A DNA stretch of 64,000 bases, from assembly GCF_009932555.1 (NCBI RefSeq), contig NZ_BLJO01000005.1:525556-589555 (forward strand). Direction: 5' to 3'. This stretch comes from Steroidobacter agaridevorans (GTDB taxonomy: Bacteria > Pseudomonadota > Gammaproteobacteria > Steroidobacterales > Steroidobacteraceae). Under the pieces are notes generated by a model. That model worked only from the letters and a program-made list of their open reading frames with translations. It was not told where the DNA came from and did not search any database. The translations under genes and the position numbers were made by a program. Below, in pieces: positions 44,857 through 53,515 of the stretch; the first letter of the stretch is position 1; every line of letters begins with the position of its first letter.

Positions 44857-47751
44857 TTAAAACTTCTTGTTCAGCAGCACCTTGAAGTAGCGGCCGTACG
44901 GATTGGCGATGAACGGATCGTAGCCGAGGTCCAGACGCACGAACGGCGGATCCTTGTCGGCCAGGTTGATGACCGACGCGGTGAACGTCGTCTCAGCCGG
45001 CAACGACAGGCGATACACCAGGTCGTAAGTCAGGAACGAGCCGATCTCGATGCCGCGCGGCGAGGTGGTCGCCAGACCCGCACGCACATCGGTCACGCCG
45101 TCGATGTAACGAGCCGTCAAGCGCACGCCCTGCGAAGCCAGCCAGTTCGTCTGGTAGTCGACGAACGCCGCACCACGCAGTTCCGGCAGCGTGCCCGCGC
45201 CGATGCCCGACGCGCCGCGCGTCCCGACGAAATCGTCCGCCTTCTGGATCTGGACACCTTCGACGAAGAGAGCCTCACGCTCGTATTCGAGCGTGTAGGT
45301 CGCGTCCGCGCCGATCAGCAGGTCGCCACCGAGCACTTCATCGAACAGATACGAGATACCTGCATCGATACCCGACAGCTTCTGATCCGGGCCGTTGATC
45401 GTGTTGGTGCGCACGCGCGTCAGAGCACCGATGCTGCAAGTGTTGCCGCTGAACGTAAAGCGGGTCTGCAGCTGATCGAATGCCGGGTTGTCGCACTGGT
45501 TCGCCGCGGTCGGGCTGGTGCCGAAGAACGCCGCGACGATTTCCGAGCCGCTCTCGGTTTCGAGCGCGTCTTCGAAGTCATAGCTCCAGTAGTCGACCGT
45601 GGCGTTGAAACCGCCCGCCTTGAAGATGGCGCCCACGTTGAAGGTCAGCGCTTCTTCAGGCTTCAGGTTCTCGCTGCCGAACACGTCATACGTCTTGTAG
45701 CCGCCGGCGGCCGGCGTGAAGGTCAGCACCGTCGCCGGCGCATTCACCAGCTGCGACTGTGTCGGACCGCGGAACGTCGTACCCACCGAGCCGCGCAATG
45801 TCAGCCAATCGGTCGTCTGCCAACGCAACGAGAATTTCGGATTGGTGGTCGAGCCCACCAGGCCGCCGTAATCCTCATAGCGGACCGCGACCTGCGCCGA
45901 CAAGCTTTCCAGCAGCGGGACGTTCAATTCGCCGAACACCGCCTTGATGTCGCGGTTCAGATCCGCCGGCGTCGTGGGGCCGAGGAATGTGAAGATGCCC
46001 GACTGGACCGCGCAGTTCATGTTGCCACTAGAGAGCGAGTTCACGCACGGGTTCTTGGTGATGTCCGCGAGATCGTTCGGATCGCGCTCGAGCGTTTCTT
46101 CTCGATACTGCACACCGGCTGCCCAGCTGATGTCGCCGGCCGAGAAGCCGAGCGGCATCTGACCATTCAACACCGCGTCGACGATGAACGAGGAAGTCTC
46201 GTCTTCGATGATGTTGTCCTGATACAGCCACGCGGCGAGCTCACGCGAGTTGACTGCGTTCGGATCGAACGTGACACCGTTCATCTGGCCGGTGACGACG
46301 TTGGACTGCACCGCGCTGGAGAACGGGTTCAGCCACAAGCAGCCGTTGGCGCCGGGAGTCGCAGTCGTACAGTTCGGACCGCCGAGACCGTTCAACGCAG
46401 CCTGCAGGCGCGTGACGACGATGTCCGGAGTGACGATCTCGCGCGTGTTGACCATGTAGGTCACACCCACGTCCCAGTTGAACGCGCTCACCTCGCCTTT
46501 CAAGCTGGCCGACAGACGCGCGCCGTCGAAGAAACGCTCGTCCTGCTTGCCTTCGCCGGTGAGCGGATTGCCGCCGACACCGTACGGACGCCATTGCAGA
46601 CCGCTGACTGCGAGCACGCTGGCATTGTTGATCGCGGCTCGCTGCCCATCGGTCAGCAGCGGCAGGATGTTCACCAGGCCCGGATTGCGCTTGTCGATGG
46701 TGAAGGTCGGGCCGGTGCTGCCCGGACCCTGCGTCGGCGCATACGACGGCGAAGAATTCTCTTCGGGCACGTCATGCGCGGCATACATCGCTTCGACATG
46801 GAGCTCGGTGCTCTCGCCGAACAGCATGTTGAACTCGGTGTAGACGTTGTAGTGCTCTTCCTCTTCGACCAGGTTGTCGAACGCGGTGAACTGGAATTGG
46901 CACTGCGGGCCACCCCGACTGTCCGTCGTTGCCAGGTTGCCCAGGGCGGTACATCCCGGATCGCGGAAATTTGCGTTCGCGCCGGTTCCGCCCGGGATGA
47001 TGAACACACCCGGGTTGCCGAAGCTCGAGTAACCGCCCTGCGGATTGTCCGCCAGCGATTGCAGCGCGAAGTCGCGATCCGTGGTGGACAGCTCGGAGCG
47101 GCGCCGATAACCGCCGGCCACCAGCACGTCCCAGCGCTCGCCCTTCATGCCCCATGACAAGTTGGCGTTGTAGTCGCCGTCGGAGCCATCGATGTAGCTG
47201 TACGCACCTTCGACCGACATGCCTTCGAAGCCGCGCTTGGTGATGAAGTTCACCACGCCGGCGACGGCGTCAGAACCGTAAGTCGCAGCCGCGCCGTCCT
47301 TCAGGACTTCGATGCGACCCAGGGCCGCGGCGGGCAACAGGTTGGTGTCGTAACCGATCGCGCCCGCCGGTGACGGCGCAAGGCGGCGACCGTTCATCAG
47401 CACCAGCGTGCGGACGGCGCCCAGGCCGCGCAGGTTGATGCTGCCAGCGCCGGAAGTGTTCGGGGCGGTGAACTGGTTCGACTCACCCACCACACCCTGG
47501 ACCGCCGGAATCTGCTTGATCAGCTCGACCATGCTGGGCGAACCCTGCTTGGCCAGATCTTCGGCTCGCAGCACGTCGATGGGCAGCGCGGCATCTTCGG
47601 CGGCGCCCTCGATGTACGAACCGGTAACGACGATCACTTCGATCTCTTCGATGAACGTCGTTTGTTGCGGCTCCGCCGCAGAAGCCACACCCGTGCCCAG
47701 CGCGGTCGCCAGCAAAGCGGTGTGGATAGTCGAACGCAAATACGAACTCAT
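44857..47751 (-). CDS. TonB-dependent outer-membrane receptor
   Basis: ATG 47751 has AGGAGG four bases upstream, fixing the start (964 residues). The signal peptide is 'LLATALGTGVASAAEP'. It is followed by a TonB box-like 'EEIEVIVVTGSYIEG'. The plug contains 'LPIDVLRAEDLAKQGSPSMV' and 'SINLRGLGAVRTLVLMNGRR'. The rest is a long 22-strand-type barrel ('LTLRGSVGTTFRGPTQSQLV') ending in the C-terminal aromatic 'KVLLNKKF' needed for insertion. It takes up a large or scarce ligand across the outer membrane using TonB-ExbBD energy. The class with many Asn/Gly-rich loops is abundant in Steroidobacter- and Caulobacter-like genomes. No transporter or catabolic gene is adjacent, so ligand identity is unknown. 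Confidence 0.95.
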   Translation of the reverse strand: MSSYLRSTIHTALLATALGTGVASAAEPQQTTFIEEIEVIVVTGSYIEGAAEDAALPIDVLRAEDLAKQGSPSMVELIKQIPAVQGVVGESNQFTAPNTSGAGSINLRGLGAVRTLVLMNGRRLAPSPAGAIGYDTNLLPAAALGRIEVLKDGAAATYGSDAVAGVVNFITKRGFEGMSVEGAYSYIDGSDGDYNANLSWGMKGERWDVLVAGGYRRRSELSTTDRDFALQSLADNPQGGYSSFGNPGVFIIPGGTGANANFRDPGCTALGNLATTDSRGGPQCQFQFTAFDNLVEEEEHYNVYTEFNMLFGESTELHVEAMYAAHDVPEENSSPSYAPTQGPGSTGPTFTIDKRNPGLVNILPLLTDGQRAAINNASVLAVSGLQWRPYGVGGNPLTGEGKQDERFFDGARLSASLKGEVSAFNWDVGVTYMVNTREIVTPDIVVTRLQAALNGLGGPNCTTATPGANGCLWLNPFSSAVQSNVVTGQMNGVTFDPNAVNSRELAAWLYQDNIIEDETSSFIVDAVLNGQMPLGFSAGDISWAAGVQYREETLERDPNDLADITKNPCVNSLSSGNMNCAVQSGIFTFLGPTTPADLNRDIKAVFGELNVPLLESLSAQVAVRYEDYGGLVGSTTNPKFSLRWQTTDWLTLRGSVGTTFRGPTQSQLVNAPATVLTFTPAAGGYKTYDVFGSENLKPEEALTFNVGAIFKAGGFNATVDYWSYDFEDALETESGSEIVAAFFGTSPTAANQCDNPAFDQLQTRFTFSGNTCSIGALTRVRTNTINGPDQKLSGIDAGISYLFDEVLGGDLLIGADATYTLEYEREALFVEGVQIQKADDFVGTRGASGIGAGTLPELRGAAFVDYQTNWLASQGVRLTARYIDGVTDVRAGLATTSPRGIEIGSFLTYDLVYRLSLPAETTFTASVINLADKDPPFVRLDLGYDPFIANPYGRYFKVLLNKKF

Positions 47752-48244
47752 GAATCCTCCTGACATAGTCCGGGCATACCGGTGCATCCGCCCGGCCCAA
47801 GCACCCCGGCAGACAAATTCGATACCTTTCGCCAATTCGTTTCGGTGTTTGTCCGATTCGCGCAGCAACCGCGCCGCGCTCGTCGGCATTTTTTACGGTG
47901 TTGGAAACTGCGGTATTCACGTAACCGCGTCAAGCGCTTTCCAATGTCAAATCACGTTTTGTTGCGTGTGTAATACAAAATTCACCTAAAACTGTGAAAG
48001 CCGTCAAATGAGCGAGCGGATTTGCGACCGATTTGCAGCCTAGCTACAACATAGGTGCGTGGAACTACAGTGACTTCAGGCGGAAAAGCCCCGGGTTCGT
48101 ATTCAGGGAATGTCTATTTGCAAGATTGGGTACGAATGCTGCGCCCAAACAACAAGTTGCCTCGCAGTTTTCGCAATGCAGGCCGAAGGGCGTCTGTGAG
48201 GGTGGCCGGCAGGCAAATTAGAAGCTCGCCGGCCGGCCAAAAGA
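47752..48244. other. Non-coding region between receptor and ilvB terminator
   Basis: About 490 bases without a convincing gene. Short frames on the + strand (such as 48033-48221) have no ribosome-binding site and no recognisable sequence. It must hold the promoter of the receptor gene, but no clear sigma-70 or EcfG motif could be fixed by eye. Confidence 0.5.
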
Positions 48245-48281
48245 AAAAGGCGGTCGCGCCGGGTAGCGCAGACCGCCTTTT
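48245..48281 (-). terminator. Intrinsic terminator after ilvB
   Basis: AAAAGGCGGTC (48245-48255) pairs with GACCGCCTTTT (48271-48281) in an 11-bp stem; the loop contains a further GCGC/GCGC pairing. On the - strand it lies 24 bases after the ilvB stop and ends in a T run. On the + strand it also ends in TTTT. Confidence 0.85.
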
Positions 48282-48304
48282 CGAAAAATCGAATTCTCGA
48301 GGAG

Positions 48305-50155
48305 CTAGAACATCTCGGACGCATCCGGGGGGCGGATTTGCGTCGGGGTGTTGCGGGAGGCGATGTACTGGCCGGTGATCATCTCGTTATAGGCCTGCCC
48401 CGGACCGACCATGGGATAGACGCCGGCATCGGGGTCGATCATGACCTCGAGGAACGCCGGCCCCTTGAACTCGATGAACTCCCGGACCACGCGCTCGATG
48501 TCTTGCTTGCGCTCCAGGCGCACCGCGTATGGGAAGCCGTCGGCCTGGGCTGCCTTGATGAAGTCCTTCTTATGCAGCGACTTGTCACTGGCGGACAGGC
48601 GGCCCTTGAAGAACAGCTTCTGCCACTGCTTGACCATGCCGTCGCCGCAGTTGTTCAGCACCACGATCTTCACCGGCAGGTCATAGGTCGTGACCGTCTC
48701 CAGCTCGCCAAGATTCATGCGGATGCTGGCGTCGCCGTCGATGTCGATCACCAGCTTGTCGGGATTGGCGGTGGCCGCACCGATCGCCGCCGGCAAGCCA
48801 AATCCCATCGTGCCCATGCTGCCCGACGTGAGCCACAGGCGCGGGTTGCGGAAATCGAAGTACTGCGCCGACCACATCTGATGCTGGCCGACGCCGGTGC
48901 TGATGATGGCCTCACCCCGGGTGAGACGGTTGATCTCTTCGATGACGTGATACGGTTGAATCAGCTCGCTGTCGCGGTCGTAGTTCATCGCGTGATCGCG
49001 ACGCAATTGGGCGCAATGCTGCAGCCATTCCGACCAATCGCGCTTGAAGTTGGCGCGACGGCCATACGCCAGCAGCGCCCGCAACGCTTCCGGGAGCATG
49101 CCCACGTGATGCCAATGAACCGGCTTCACCTTGTTCACTTCGGAAGCATCGATATCGATCTGCGCGATGCGCTTCGCATTCGGCGCGAACTTCGGCGGAT
49201 TGCCGGCGACGCGATCGTCGAAACGCGCACCGAGGGTGATCAGAAAGTCACAATCGTCGACTGCATAGTTCGCGAACGCCGCGCCGTGCATGCCGAGCAT
49301 GCGCATCGACAGCGGGTGTGTCGTGTCGAACGCGCCCAGACCCATCAATGTGGTCACGACCGGAATGTTGAATTCGATGGCCAGCTCGCGCAGCGCCGCC
49401 GAGCCGCCCGACTGAATCACGCCGCCGCCGGCGTAGATCAGCGGCCGCTTGGCTTCGCCCAGCATGCTGAAGAAGTCGGCGCATTGCGCATCGGACAACG
49501 CGCTGCGAAGCAGACGGTTCATGCGATGCCGATAGCCCGGCACGGGCAGACGGCCGGCGCCCTGGAACGGGCCGCGCCAGTTCTGCACGTCTTTGGGAAT
49601 GTCGATGACCACCGGACCCGGGCGGCCCGTGCGCGCGATTTCGAACGCGGTGCGCACCGTGGCTTCCAGCTTCGCGGCGTCAGTCACCAGGAAAATATGC
49701 TTGGCCACCGAGCCCATGATGCTGGCGACCGGCGCCTCCTGGAACGCATCGCTGCCGATCGCGGCGGTGGGCACCTGGCCGCAGATCACGACGATTGGAA
49801 TCGAGTCCGCCATACAGTCGCGGACCGGCGTGACGGTGTTGGTCGCACCCGGACCCGAGGTCACGACGCACACGCCCACCTTGCCGGTGGCCCGCGCATA
49901 GCCCGCGGCCATGAAGCCGGCACCCTGTTCATTGGCCGGGACGACCAGCGGCATGGGCCGGGCGCCTTCTTTCACGCCATCGCGGTTGTGGACGAAGATC
50001 GCGTCGTATGTCGGCAGGATCGCGCCGCCGCTGTAGCCGAAGACCGTCTCCACGCCTTCGTCGGCGAGCACCTGGACGATGACCTCGGCGCCTGACATCT
50101 GCTTGCCCGCGAGCGGATGGCTGGCGGCGGAGAGCGCGGCAGGACTGTGTTTCAC
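48305..50155 (-). CDS. ilvB: Acetolactate synthase large subunit
   Basis: A 616-residue ThDP enzyme starting at GTG 50155; an ATG at residue 20 is an alternative start. The N-terminal domain has 'GVETVFGYSGGAILPTYDAI' and the catalytic Glu in 'VPANEQGAGFMAAGYARATG'. The middle domain includes 'VVICGQVPTAAIGSDAFQ'. The ThDP-Mg motif is 'IDGDASIRMNLGELETVTTY' followed by 'DLPVKIVVLNNCGDGMVK'. The enzyme joins two pyruvates, or pyruvate and 2-oxobutanoate, on the way to valine, leucine and isoleucine. The usual Pro of the GYPGG motif is Ser here. The small subunit gene is divergent, 300 bases away, instead of downstream. An attenuator-like leader precedes the gene. Confidence 0.88.
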   Translation of the reverse strand: MKHSPAALSAASHPLAGKQMSGAEVIVQVLADEGVETVFGYSGGAILPTYDAIFVHNRDGVKEGARPMPLVVPANEQGAGFMAAGYARATGKVGVCVVTSGPGATNTVTPVRDCMADSIPIVVICGQVPTAAIGSDAFQEAPVASIMGSVAKHIFLVTDAAKLEATVRTAFEIARTGRPGPVVIDIPKDVQNWRGPFQGAGRLPVPGYRHRMNRLLRSALSDAQCADFFSMLGEAKRPLIYAGGGVIQSGGSAALRELAIEFNIPVVTTLMGLGAFDTTHPLSMRMLGMHGAAFANYAVDDCDFLITLGARFDDRVAGNPPKFAPNAKRIAQIDIDASEVNKVKPVHWHHVGMLPEALRALLAYGRRANFKRDWSEWLQHCAQLRRDHAMNYDRDSELIQPYHVIEEINRLTRGEAIISTGVGQHQMWSAQYFDFRNPRLWLTSGSMGTMGFGLPAAIGAATANPDKLVIDIDGDASIRMNLGELETVTTYDLPVKIVVLNNCGDGMVKQWQKLFFKGRLSASDKSLHKKDFIKAAQADGFPYAVRLERKQDIERVVREFIEFKGPAFLEVMIDPDAGVYPMVGPGQAYNEMITGQYIASRNTPTQIRPPDASEMF

Positions 50156-50167
50156 GACTGTTTCCGG

Positions 50168-50216
50168 AAAAAAATGCGCCCGGTCGGGCTGAGGCGACCA
50201 GGTTTATGCGACCGGG
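50168..50216 (-). promoter_or_regulatory. Attenuator-like leader structure of ilvB
   Basis: On the - strand three segments alternate: CCCGGTCG (50216-50209), CCTGGTCG (50202-50195) and CGACCGGG (50186-50179). The third can pair with either of the first two; pairing with the second gives an 8-bp hairpin (one G-T pair) with an 8-base loop, followed by CGCA and seven T residues (50174-50168), 12 bases before the start codon. This looks like a terminator/antiterminator switch, or an intrinsic terminator within the leader. A Leu/Val-rich leader peptide was not found. Confidence 0.5.
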
Positions 50217-50455
50217 GGAGCCTACAGCAAGGCTGGTGCATGAGTCTATTTGGCACCATTTGATGGGCAGGATGCCCGAGCCCCGGGCACATGGACGTGC
50301 CTGCCACCTCAGCAGAACCCTAGGCTGACCGAAGTCAGTCCCGGTATGCTTCCCGGCCCTTTCGCTTCTGAACCGCTCCAGCGAAACCGATGACTACTAT
50401 AGTGACACCCCAGTCCGGGGCCTGGACCGCCCCAGCCACTTCGAAAGGATCCGCG

Positions 50456-50962
50456 ATGAGCCCCCGCAAGCGCCACATCGTCTCCATCCTGTTACAGAAT
50501 GAAGTCGGCGCACTGACGCGCGTCGCCAGCCTGTTCTCCACGCGCGGCTACAACATCGAATCGTTGAACGTCGCGCCGACCGAAGATCCGACGGTATCGC
50601 GCCTGACGCTGGTCACCACCGGCAGCGAGGCGGTCGTTCAGCAAATCGTCAATCAGTCGCTCAAGCTCATCGATGTGGTCAACGTCGACGACGTGACGCG
50701 CGACCAGCACGTGGAACGCGAGTTGTTGTTACTCAAACTGCGCGTGTCGGGCTCGCAGCTTGCGGCAGTGAACTCCGCCGTGCAAAAGGCGGGCGGTAGA
50801 GTCTTGTCGGATGACCCAGAAAGCTATACCGTCGAACTGACCGATAGCGAAGCGCAGATCAACAGGTTCATTGCCGAAGCGGGGAATCTCGGCGAAGTAC
50901 TCGAAGTCGTGCGCAGCGGTGCATTGGCCATGTTGCGGGGAGCGACCACGCTCCGCGCCTGA
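50456..50962 (+). CDS. ilvN: Acetolactate synthase small (regulatory) subunit
   Basis: ATG 50456 gives 168 residues, matching the usual start of the family; the frame extends upstream to 50390 with unrelated sequence. The ACT domain is 'HIVSILLQNEVGALTRVASL' with 'FSTRGYNIESLNVAPTEDPT', and 'RELLLLKLRV' begins the second domain. The subunit stimulates the catalytic subunit and mediates feedback inhibition by valine. The length and the 'GYNIESL' block are as in E. coli IlvH. In most bacteria it lies directly downstream of the large subunit gene; here it is transcribed divergently with a shared 300-base upstream region (50156-50455). Confidence 0.93.
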   Translation: MSPRKRHIVSILLQNEVGALTRVASLFSTRGYNIESLNVAPTEDPTVSRLTLVTTGSEAVVQQIVNQSLKLIDVVNVDDVTRDQHVERELLLLKLRVSGSQLAAVNSAVQKAGGRVLSDDPESYTVELTDSEAQINRFIAEAGNLGEVLEVVRSGALAMLRGATTLRA

Positions 50963-51077
50963 CCGGCACCAAAGTTCTCTGCAAACATCACGGGGCAGGA
51001 TGTTTTCGGGGGCGGGCTCATTCATTTGAGCGCGTTCTTGGAATTCACGCCTGCGGACGATGATGATTGGAGAGACG

Positions 51078-51686
51078 ATGCACCGCCTGTATGACTATCT
51101 GCCCTCTGGCAACGGCTACAAAGTGCGCCTGGTGCTCAAGCAACTGGGGCTGCCGTACGAGCTGATCGAGCTCGACATCAAAGTGGGCGCGACCCGCACT
51201 CCCGAATTCCTGGCCAAGAACGCCAACGGCCGCATTCCGGTGCTGGAAATCCCCGAAAAAGGCTATCTGGCCGAAAGCCACGCGATCATTTCCTATCTGG
51301 CCGAAGGCTCGGCGCTGATCCCCGACGACGCGTATCAGCGCGCCCGCATGTGGCAATGGATGTGCTTCGAGCAGTACAACCTCGAACCGAACATCGGCAC
51401 GGTGCGCTTCTGGCTGAAGATGCTCGGCAAGACGCGCGTCGAGCTTGGCGAAAAGCTCATCGAGAAGAAAAAGAGCGGTTATGCGGCGCTGGACGTGCTC
51501 GAAGACGGCTTGCGCGAGCGAAATTATCTGGTCGGCGATCAGTTCACGCTGGCCGACATTGCACTGTATGCGTACACGCATGTCGCGCACGAAGGCGGCT
51601 TCGATCTCGCGCCCTATCCAAACATTCGCAGCTGGTGCGACCGCGTGTCGTCGCAGCCGCGCTGGGCGCCCATTACCTCACCCTAA
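51078..51686 (+). CDS. Glutathione S-transferase family protein
   Basis: ATG 51078 with GGAGAG before it gives 202 residues. The N-terminal thioredoxin-like domain has 'LYDYLPSGNGYKVRLVLKQL', the cis-Pro and glutathione-contact motif 'NANGRIPVLEI' and 'LAESHAIISYLAEGSALIP'. The C-terminal helical domain includes 'YLVGDQFTLADIALYAYTHV', with the conserved N-capping Asp. It likely conjugates or reduces small electrophiles in the cytoplasm. It overlaps the convergent quinone oxidoreductase gene by four bases, so expression of each may be mutually constrained. Confidence 0.9.
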   Translation: MHRLYDYLPSGNGYKVRLVLKQLGLPYELIELDIKVGATRTPEFLAKNANGRIPVLEIPEKGYLAESHAIISYLAEGSALIPDDAYQRARMWQWMCFEQYNLEPNIGTVRFWLKMLGKTRVELGEKLIEKKKSGYAALDVLEDGLRERNYLVGDQFTLADIALYAYTHVAHEGGFDLAPYPNIRSWCDRVSSQPRWAPITSP

Positions 51687-52651
51687 GGTAACAACACGGT
51701 CGAGCCCGTCGTGCGACGGGCTTCGAGATCGGCATGCGCGCGAGCCGCTTCTTTGAGCGGATAGGTTTGACCGATCTGCACTTTGATCACGCCGCGCGCC
51801 ATCAGGTCGAATACCTCATTCGCTGCGCGCGCCAGCGCCTGACGCGTCGACGTGAAATGAAACATCGTGGGCCGCGTCAGATACAGCGAGCCACGCTTCG
51901 ACAACTCCAGCGGCGAAATGGCCGGCGGTGCGCCGGACGCGTTGCCGTAGCTCACCATCAAACCGCGCGCGCGGATCGTATCGAGCGAGCGCATGAAGGT
52001 GTCTTTGCCGACCGAGTCATAAGCAACCGCAACGCCTCGCCCGCCGGTGATCGCCTTGGCTTGAGCCACCCAATCGTCGTCGCTGAGCAGCGCATGCTGT
52101 GCACCGAGCTCGCGCACCAGGTCTGCTTTGGCAGCGGAGCCGACGATCGCAATCACGGTCGCGCCGAGATGACGAGCCCACTGCACGAGAATCGATCCGA
52201 CGCCACCCGCGGCAGCGTGGATCAACAGTGCATCGCCCTTCTTCACCCGATGGACCTGACGCAACAGCATCTGTGCGGTCAGGCCTTTCAACGTGGAGGC
52301 CGCCGCGGTCTGATCGTCGATGGCGTCCGGTAGGTTGACCAGATCATCGGCGGAGATGATGCGCGCTTCGGAGTAGCTGCCCGCCCCCTGCGCATAGGCG
52401 ACGCGATCGCCGACTTTGAAATGCCTGACGCCGGGCCCGACGGCCTCGACGACGCCGGCCGCTTCCTTGCCCAAGCTCGAGGGCAGCGGCTTCTGATAGA
52501 GGCCGTTGCGCTCGTAAACATCGATGAAGTTCACGCCGACGGCGCCGTGCCTCAGCCTGACTTCGCCGCGTCCGGGCTCGCCGAGGTCGATGGATTCCCA
52601 ACGCAGAACGTCGGGGCCGCCAGTTTCATGGAATCGGATGATGCCGGTCAT
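51683..52651 (-). CDS. Quinone oxidoreductase (zinc-independent MDR family)
   Basis: A 322-residue protein with the MDR layout. The N-terminal part has 'RFHETGGPDVLRWESIDLGE' and 'VGVNFIDVYERNGLYQKPLP'. The NADPH-binding motif is 'LIHAAAGGVGSILVQWARHL'. It lacks the structural and catalytic zinc ligands of alcohol dehydrogenases, as is normal for QorA-type enzymes. It reduces quinones or other carbonyls with NADPH in the cytoplasm. Its 3' end overlaps the GST gene. It stands alone on the - strand. Confidence 0.93.
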   Translation of the reverse strand: MTGIIRFHETGGPDVLRWESIDLGEPGRGEVRLRHGAVGVNFIDVYERNGLYQKPLPSSLGKEAAGVVEAVGPGVRHFKVGDRVAYAQGAGSYSEARIISADDLVNLPDAIDDQTAAASTLKGLTAQMLLRQVHRVKKGDALLIHAAAGGVGSILVQWARHLGATVIAIVGSAAKADLVRELGAQHALLSDDDWVAQAKAITGGRGVAVAYDSVGKDTFMRSLDTIRARGLMVSYGNASGAPPAISPLELSKRGSLYLTRPTMFHFTSTRQALARAANEVFDLMARGVIKVQIGQTYPLKEAARAHADLEARRTTGSTVLLP

Positions 52652-52722
52652 GCCGGCATTCTAGGACCGTGGCCGCTTCAGACCAACGCATCAATACTGC
52701 CGTGACGGAATGGCACGATTCA

Positions 52723-52745
52723 CAGGCGGCGAGGCTCGCCGCCTG
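52723..52745 (-). terminator. Hairpin after the P-II gene
   Basis: CAGGCGGCGA and TCGCCGCCTG form a perfect 10-bp stem with a 3-base loop, 16 bases after the P-II stop on the - strand. There is no T tract, so it is a weak or factor-dependent terminator or a 3'-end stabiliser. Confidence 0.5.
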
Positions 52746-52761
52746 TTGCCGCAAGTACGTT

Positions 52762-53515
<754 letters not shown>

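Noticed and set aside
48338-50095. 585-residue open frame on the + strand opposite ilvB
   Set aside because: Shadow of ilvB in GC-rich DNA; no ribosome-binding site and composition dominated by Arg, His and Ala.
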